A DNA stretch of 9,837 nt from HK-STAS-PATE-34 sp031973435 (GTDB lineage: Bacteria > Patescibacteriota > Minisyncoccia > Phycocordibacterales > UBA9973): positions 1 through 9,837 of the forward strand of contig DALYDA010000021.1 of assembly GCA_031973435.1 (NCBI GenBank), read 5' to 3'. This document shows positions 5,618-9,837 of this stretch, piece after piece. The translations under genes were made by a program, and so were the position numbers. How positions within the stretch are numbered: position 1 is the stretch's first letter; every line of letters starts with the position of its first letter. The notes under the pieces are model-generated. The model was given only the letters and a program-made list of their open reading frames with translations, was not told the DNA's origin and did not search any database.

Positions 5618-6073
5618 ATGGAATTTTTATCTCTCTTTGTCACAATAGCAGGGTTCATCATAGGTCTCGGAGCAGTCACTGTTATAGATCTGCACGGATT
5701 TCTTGCGCGCAAATCTAGTTACTGGACTGAAGCAACGATCCGCACACACAAAGTTACAAAGCCACTTATCTGGATTGGAATATTGCTTGTTGCCATGGGC
5801 ACATTTCTCGCAGGAACAAATGACATCATAAGTAGTGGGGAATTTGCTCTCAGACTATTTATCGTATTTCTCATGATACTAAACGGTGCATTCCTTTCTT
5901 TTGTTGTATCGCCCGAATTGCTACGTAGAGAGAAGGACGGTAGGGGAACAGAAATACTTCCTCGTACAATGCAAAACAAAATAACAGTTAGTTTCCTCGT
6001 CTCAGTAACTTTGTGGTGGGGACTACTCGCTTATATCGTACTTGGTTTGGTACAAAAAATACCCGCTTATTAA
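5618..6073 (+). CDS. Hypothetical four-helix membrane protein
   Basis: 151 residues; family not recognised. Four hydrophobic segments are visible at about 3-24, 49-66, 78-98 and 122-145. The loop between the first two holds the distinctive DLHGFLARKSSYWTEAT (24-40) and THKVTKPL (43-50), with two histidines (26 and 44) next to membrane segments. This could suit a heme or metal site, but that is only a guess. The loop at 99-121 is positively charged (ELLRREKDGRG). The start is fixed by the extended -10 six bases upstream. Neighbours are a TspO-like and a DoxX-like protein, hinting at a membrane redox or stress role without proof. Confidence 0.75.
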   Translation: MEFLSLFVTIAGFIIGLGAVTVIDLHGFLARKSSYWTEATIRTHKVTKPLIWIGILLVAMGTFLAGTNDIISSGEFALRLFIVFLMILNGAFLSFVVSPELLRREKDGRGTEILPRTMQNKITVSFLVSVTLWWGLLAYIVLGLVQKIPAY

Positions 6074-6092
6074 CGAGTAGGATGGGGTTTCT

Positions 6093-6356
6093 TTATTTTG
6101 CCGATACTTCTATCTGAAGTATCTCTGCTTCTGGATATAACTCCAGGAGTTCTTCGTTTGTGCCGGCAAAAGGATACGTTGTTTTGTTTCTTACATCGAT
6201 TATTGTCGCCGTAACTTCTCCATTCTCATCTTGGTGATTTTCCTCTATCTCTAAGATACGGTTGTTGGTCAGGAACGGGTGTTCTTTTTGCAGCTCTGCG
6301 ACTACAGCTTCTGTAAGTTCGTAATCCTTTGGGATTACTATCACTTGTTTGCTCAT
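6093..6356 (-). CDS. Small hypothetical soluble protein
   Basis: 87 residues, acidic, no signal peptide or membrane segment. It begins MSKQVIVIPKDYEL and has an alternating beta/charged pattern. ATATIIDVRNKTTYPF-like strands in the middle and a LELYPEAEILQIEV C-terminus suggest a small alpha/beta fold. No family is recognised. It is the only reverse-strand gene, converging with 5618-6073 (19-bp gap) and divergent from the DoxX-like gene. Support for coding comes from a plausible promoter at the right distance, balanced amino-acid content and no competing frame on the other strand. Confidence 0.7.
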   Translation of the reverse strand: MSKQVIVIPKDYELTEAVVAELQKEHPFLTNNRILEIEENHQDENGEVTATIIDVRNKTTYPFAGTNEELLELYPEAEILQIEVSAK

Positions 6357-6375
6357 CTATTTCAAATTTGTTTGT

Positions 6376-6404
6376 ATTTAATCATGAAATGAGTCTTTTG
6401 TCAA
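6376..6404 (-). promoter_or_regulatory. Promoter of the reverse-strand small gene
   Basis: On the minus strand: a perfect TTGACA -35 (plus-strand 6399-6404), a 17-bp spacer and TTAAAT (6376-6381, 4/6). The expected start near 6369 gives a leader of about 13 nt before the ATG at 6356. No Shine-Dalgarno is visible. The rest of the 165-bp intergenic region shows nothing else recognisable. Confidence 0.6.
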
Positions 6405-6507
6405 AGATATGAAATGTGAGTGTTATGTGGTTTGAAATATTTTTTGGATGAAAACAAATAAGGAAAAGTTAAGAACAGTTAATAATGATTTTATTTAGAT
6501 TTGGGTG

Positions 6508-6513
6508 TAAAAT
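6508..6513 (+). promoter_or_regulatory. -10 box of the DoxX-like gene
   Basis: TAAAAT (6508-6513) lies eight bases before ATG 6522, consistent with a leaderless start. The -35 is not convincing. An in-frame TTG at 6501 would lie upstream of the -10 box and is therefore disfavoured as the start codon. Confidence 0.4.
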
Positions 6514-6521
6514 ATATTTAT

Positions 6522-6956
6522 ATGAAAAACATCTTTATAAAAGTGTTCTCTCTTACTACTCTACGTTTTTTAATGGGATTTATTTTTATCTGGGCATTTC
6601 TCGACAAGACTTTTGGTTTAGGAAAAGCAACTCTTCCGGACAAGTCATGGATCATGGGCGGAAGTCCAACAACAGGATTCCTGTCCAATGCTGTTCAAGG
6701 GCCGTTCGCGTCATTTTTCAATAGTCTCGCGGGTGTGGCGCTTGTCGACTGGTTATTCATGCTCGGACTTCTGTTTGTCGGTGTAACCCTTCTTGTAAAT
6801 AGGTATGTTAAGTGGGGTGCGATCGCAGGTGTGATAATGCTCGTACTTATGTATCTTGCAGTCCTTTACCCAGAGAACAATCCTTTTGTAGATGATCATC
6901 TAGTTTATGCAGTATTGCTAGGCTATATCGCTATACACTCAAGAAATAAGTCATAG
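6522..6956 (+). CDS. DoxX-family membrane protein
   Basis: 144 residues. Motifs fit the DoxX/DoxD-like family: LRFLMGFIFIWAFLDKTFGLG (14-34), GGSPTTGFL (46-54), DWLFMLGLLFVGVTLL (76-91) and NPFVDDHLVYA (120-130). Four helices are expected at about 11-29, 75-92, 96-116 and 126-141. Relatives include thiosulfate:quinone oxidoreductase subunits, but most bacterial DoxX proteins have no assigned reaction, and no partner subunit is present here. It would sit in the cytoplasmic membrane. ATG 6522 was chosen because it follows the -10 box directly. It ends at a strong hairpin terminator, so it is a single-gene transcript. Confidence 0.8.
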   Translation: MKNIFIKVFSLTTLRFLMGFIFIWAFLDKTFGLGKATLPDKSWIMGGSPTTGFLSNAVQGPFASFFNSLAGVALVDWLFMLGLLFVGVTLLVNRYVKWGAIAGVIMLVLMYLAVLYPENNPFVDDHLVYAVLLGYIAIHSRNKS

Positions 6957-6973
6957 ATTAGAGAAAAATTTTT

Positions 6974-7013
6974 ACTTTGCATTTGCCTCCCGGTAAATGC
7001 AAAGTTTTCCTTT
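6974..7013 (+). terminator. Strong intrinsic terminator after the DoxX-like gene
   Basis: ACTTTGCATTT (6974-6984) pairs perfectly with AAATGCAAAGT (6995-7005), extended by inner GCC/GGT pairs (one wobble) to about 14 bp with a TCCC loop. TTTTCCTTT follows. An A-run just before the stem makes it usable on both strands. Confidence 0.85.
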
Positions 7014-7051
7014 GGAATAAAAGTGTATGCAATATATAATAAAGATATAAC
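7012..7051 (+). promoter_or_regulatory. Promoter region of the surface-protein gene
   Basis: TTGGAA (7012-7017), a 17-bp spacer and TATAAT (7035-7040) give a leader of about 13 nt to ATG 7061. A second -10, TATAAC (7046-7051), sits nine bases before the ATG. The -35 overlaps the tail of the preceding terminator. There is no Shine-Dalgarno. Confidence 0.5.
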
Positions 7052-7060
7052 TTATCTGCT

Positions 7061-9592
7061 ATGCAGTCGCCATTTTCCATTCGTAAGAAAAAAAGTAAGA
7101 TCGAACAAACACAAACACCGTTTGGTGGAGATGTTTTTTTCAACCCAAAAAGTTCTGTGCTCCGACTACGACGTAGACCAAAATTTCTCACTATCAACTG
7201 GAAGGCACTTTGGGATACTCCTCATGCAAAATTCCTGACAACTGGAGTCGTGCTCATAATCATCTTTAGTGGTTCTCTCATTTCGTTCAAATCTAGTGCG
7301 TCGGTTGCGACATTTACACCAGAATCATGTCTAGGAGGATGGGAGGCAACCGCAAATGCGACTGGACTACCTTCACTTCCAAAAGATGCAGATGCTATAG
7401 ACTTCCACGAAGACAACTCGGCAAGACTGCGAGGGAGCTCAGATATATATTGCGGAGATTTTCGTGGTGAAGTACCAAAGGACACTTCTGCAAAATCTTT
7501 TGCAGTATCATTTCGGATATCGATTGACGATGGAAGTGTAGAGCACAAAAAGTCGGAAGTAATTGAAACAGAAATAGAAGTTAAAAATACTGACCACGTG
7601 GATACAGTAGAAAATATAGAGAAAGATGAAGAAAGTTCTGGAGGTGGAAACATAGAAACTTTTGACGAGCAACAAGAAGAACCAACTCTAGAGATAATAG
7701 AGGCTACAACAGAACCAACTGACACAGTAGAACAAGAAGTGGAGGTGGAAACACAAACAGAGCCAGAGCCACAACCAGAACCAGAAGTACAAAGTGAAAG
7801 TCCTGAACAAACTGTATTTAAAAAGATTTTCGGAAAGAAAGTTTTTGCACAAGTGGAGACAGTTTCAGAACCACAGGTAGTATCAGAGCTTGAGCCTGAA
7901 CCGTCTGATGTACCAGAGCCACAGCCAGAACCTGAGGCAACAGAAGCAGAAGATTCGGAAATCGATCCAGTGGAGAATCCTGCTCCAGAGGTAAGTGATA
8001 CAGATTCAAATGACAACGAGACAAATGAAACATCAGAAGATAAGGAGTCTAATTCTTCGGATAATAGTGATGATGAGGCGAATGAAGCAGCAGAGTCTCC
8101 TGTTCCGGCAGATGCGATACTTATAGCAACATACACACTCGATGGAGAAAAGTGGGAGACTTTCGGATATATACGTATGAACTCATGGGAAGATTCAGAT
8201 TTCCCAATAGAACTTACAGATTGGGATGATTTGGCGAGCCTCCAGGTAAAACTTGAACCAGTTCCAAGTTTCGACAGAACACCAGTAGTCTTCCTAGATG
8301 CAATTGTAGTTGAAGTAGAATACGACGACTCTGTAGAAAATGCATTGTCCCAGCCAGACTTCGCACACGATACTATCCTATCTGATTCTACAGTTGATGA
8401 CATACGAGTAATAAAGATTCTTCGCGATGGTGTTCCTATGATCTGGTATACCAAACTTCCTCCTCCGCCTGAACTTGTAGAAGTGGTTCCAGGAAATGAG
8501 CCATTGCTTCCAGGCGAAGTTGCACCAGAAGATAATATTGAAATGATAGAAGTGCCAGATCAAGAGGTGGATGATATATTGCCAGAAATTTTACCAGTAG
8601 TAGAGGAGACAACAGAAATAGAGGTTCCATCTTCGGTAGAAGTAGTTACTCCAACAGAAAGTGAGGTTGTGCCCGAGACTACTGTAAATGATACTGTTTC
8701 GTGGAATCAAAAGATCAGAAGTATTTTTTCACTACAAAAAGTTCTGGCACAAGACGGAGGTGGAGAAAGTGGTGGAGATAATGGAGGAGACTCTGGTGGA
8801 AGCGATACAGGATCTTCTGGAGATAGTAGTACTTCAACAGAAAATAGTAATTCGAGCGATGCACCTAGTACATCTTCGGACACAACAGGAGAAGCAAAAA
8901 CTTCGTCAGTAGATTCTGAAACAACAGAAGATCCAAATCAGGAAAGCGATCAAACAACAGAAACAGGAGGTGATGAAAGTACAACTGAGGAAAGTGCAGA
9001 AGACTTCTTCAAAGACATAATAATTCCGGGAGAAGGAGTAATCATAGTAGATGATCTCGTAAATGAAATAGTTCCTCATGGTACAGATTATTTTGAAGAA
9101 ACAGCTGATCCTCTTGTTACTACGACAGAAGAGATCGTTCCAGGAGTAGTTCCAATAGTCTATACAGAGGAACAAATACAAGACGAAATAATGAAAGGTC
9201 TCGAGTGGAATCTGGTTGCGATGGGTGACACTATAGATATATCTACACCTATAGATATATCAGGTGGAAAAATATTTTGGCTCTCAAGGGACAAAACTGC
9301 ATTGAACGAATACAACACAAACTCTGGAGGTATCTCTTCACAAACAGTCAGTTCTCAAGGTGAGACTGAGGTAAAGTACACAGAACCAAATGGTGATATA
9401 TCTGAGATAACAATCGATCCTGTAGATTTACAGATTACTACACCGATAGAAGAAGAGACTGGAATCCAAAACCGAACTGTCCCAGACTTTGATGGTCCGA
9501 AAGACAGCGATACAAAGTCCGAGATTTTGATCCCAGAAGAAAGTATAAAAAAAGATGAAGAAGATTTAGTCAAAAGTGATACTTCCATATAA
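7061..9592 (+). CDS. Large acidic membrane-anchored surface protein
   Basis: 843 residues. A basic cytoplasmic N-terminus (1-58, with LRLRRR at 34-39) precedes one membrane anchor (about 59-78), so the rest should be outside the cell. A first globular segment (about 83-158) holds the protein's only two cysteines, C90 and C131, a possible disulfide. An acidic Glu/Pro/Thr linker (about 160-348, EPEPQPEPE repeats) follows, then a beta-rich segment (350-425, ILIATYTLDGEKWETF...), another acidic linker, a Gly/Ser/Asp stretch (565-640) and a beta-like C-terminus (650-790). The two beta segments on either side of the first linker may be halves of one sandwich domain. Two signal-peptide-like boxes occur internally: KKIFGKKVFAQ (254-264) and SIFSLQKVLAQ (554-564). 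No sorting motif is seen at the C-terminus. No family is recognised. It probably acts in cell contact or envelope structure. Confidence 0.8.
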   Translation: MQSPFSIRKKKSKIEQTQTPFGGDVFFNPKSSVLRLRRRPKFLTINWKALWDTPHAKFLTTGVVLIIIFSGSLISFKSSASVATFTPESCLGGWEATANATGLPSLPKDADAIDFHEDNSARLRGSSDIYCGDFRGEVPKDTSAKSFAVSFRISIDDGSVEHKKSEVIETEIEVKNTDHVDTVENIEKDEESSGGGNIETFDEQQEEPTLEIIEATTEPTDTVEQEVEVETQTEPEPQPEPEVQSESPEQTVFKKIFGKKVFAQVETVSEPQVVSELEPEPSDVPEPQPEPEATEAEDSEIDPVENPAPEVSDTDSNDNETNETSEDKESNSSDNSDDEANEAAESPVPADAILIATYTLDGEKWETFGYIRMNSWEDSDFPIELTDWDDLASLQVKLEPVPSFDRTPVVFLDAIVVEVEYDDSVENALSQPDFAHDTILSDSTVDDIRVIKILRDGVPMIWYTKLPPPPELVEVVPGNEPLLPGEVAPEDNIEMIEVPDQEVDDILPEILPVVEETTEIEVPSSVEVVTPTESEVVPETTVNDTVSWNQKIRSIFSLQKVLAQDGGGESGGDNGGDSGGSDTGSSGDSSTSTENSNSSDAPSTSSDTTGEAKTSSVDSETTEDPNQESDQTTETGGDESTTEESAEDFFKDIIIPGEGVIIVDDLVNEIVPHGTDYFEETADPLVTTTEEIVPGVVPIVYTEEQIQDEIMKGLEWNLVAMGDTIDISTPIDISGGKIFWLSRDKTALNEYNTNSGGISSQTVSSQGETEVKYTEPNGDISEITIDPVDLQITTPIEEETGIQNRTVPDFDGPKDSDTKSEILIPEESIKKDEEDLVKSDTSI
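7763..7936 (+). repeat. Imperfect 24-bp direct repeat coding EPxPEP
   Basis: 7763-7786 and 7913-7936 match except for three bases and are exactly 150 bp (50 codons) apart, encoding PEPQPEPE in both. The unit between them includes the first KVFAQ box. It fits expansion of an acidic linker by slippage or duplication. Confidence 0.6.
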
Positions 9593-9602
9593 TCTGCTAA
9601 AA

Positions 9603-9608
9603 TATAAA
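9603..9608 (+). promoter_or_regulatory. -10 box of the last gene
   Basis: TATAAA (9603-9608) ends six bases before ATG 9615, within the 22-bp gap after the surface-protein gene. TATAAT at 9588-9593 overlapping the previous stop codon is an alternative. No terminator separates the two genes, so read-through is also possible. Confidence 0.4.
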
Positions 9609-9614
9609 TCATAA

Positions 9615-9837
9615 ATGAACTTTAGTATTCTAAAAAGAAAAATAAAGAGAATAATTTCAAGCATAAACTTCAAAAGTGTTTTGAGTTTTATTTTGCTAGT
9701 TCTTTTTATTTCAACTGGAATACCAGATCTGCTTTTAAGTAAAATAGAAAAAAACAAAGATGCTGATTTGAGTCCTACAAAGGCTGAAGCAGCGACTTAT
9801 CAATTTTTCCCAACTGATGTGGTTGTGGAAACAGGTA
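9615..9837 (+). CDS. Exported protein, N-terminal part only (cut by window end)
   Basis: 74 codons are visible before the window ends, with no stop. The N-terminus is basic (KRKIKR, 7-12), followed by a hydrophobic segment (about 21-37, VLSFILLVLFISTGIP) and then PTKAEAATYQFFPT. The Ala-x-Ala-Ala context near residues 56-58 could be a signal-peptidase site, although the long charged stretch between helix and site (about 42-55) also allows a membrane anchor. It follows another large exported protein in the same direction and is probably a second surface protein. Function is unknown. Confidence 0.7.
   Translation, partial: MNFSILKRKIKRIISSINFKSVLSFILLVLFISTGIPDLLLSKIEKNKDADLSPTKAEAATYQFFPTDVVVETG

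Noticed and set aside
7222..8454. 410-residue reverse-strand open frame inside the surface-protein gene
   Set aside because: It is a Ser/Thr/Gly-rich mirror of the Glu/Pro/Thr-rich linker. Antisense frames of such codons rarely contain stops. The forward frame has an anchor helix and promoter.

Overview
The window looks like a piece of a small AT-rich bacterial genome, most likely Candidate Phyla Radiation (Patescibacteria/Parcubacteria-type). This rests on compact genes, intergenic GC-rich hairpin repeats, -10 boxes almost touching start codons with no Shine-Dalgarno, and a large acidic anchored surface protein. TGA appears to be a normal stop: gene 2 ends at TGA and runs straight into repeat DNA. 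The lineage is inferred from style, not from a marker gene.

Left part (1-5154). Non-coding, hairpin-rich DNA (1-329) leads to a two-gene operon of asparagine-synthetase-like enzymes (330-1721 and 1723-3246). The first has lost half of its glutaminase domain, including the catalytic Cys. The second is complete. The pair is bracketed by a perfect 64-bp inverted repeat (244-307 / 3247-3310). Outside each copy lies a second, diverged hairpin (187-230 / 3320-3369) whose stem has changed on both arms while its loop stayed similar. All four hairpin loops carry the same heptamer TCTGGGG. The left repeat also supplies an inward-facing terminator and the -35 box of the operon, so the unit looks like an insulated, possibly mobile, cassette. 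Further nested hairpins (3383-3526, 3615-3701) lie between the cassette and a SIR2-family protein (3761-5125), a candidate NAD-degrading defence effector, which ends at a hairpin/T-run terminator.

Right part (5155-9837). Here the codon texture changes, with more CTC/ATC/GTA/ACA and fewer A/T runs. The genes are mostly membrane or envelope genes, several apparently with their own leaderless promoters: a short TspO-family protein lacking the usual first membrane helix, an unrecognised four-helix membrane protein, a small reverse-strand hypothetical protein, a DoxX-family membrane protein ending at a strong terminator, an 843-residue anchored acidic surface protein, and the start of another exported protein cut by the window edge.

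The most interesting object is the repeat-bounded asparagine-synthetase pair: an amidotransferase plus a glutaminase-dead partner, enclosed by matched hairpins with a shared loop motif and lying next to a SIR2 protein. Its function is not shown by the sequence. Candidate roles are modification of a peptide, sugar or other carboxylate, possibly linked to defence.
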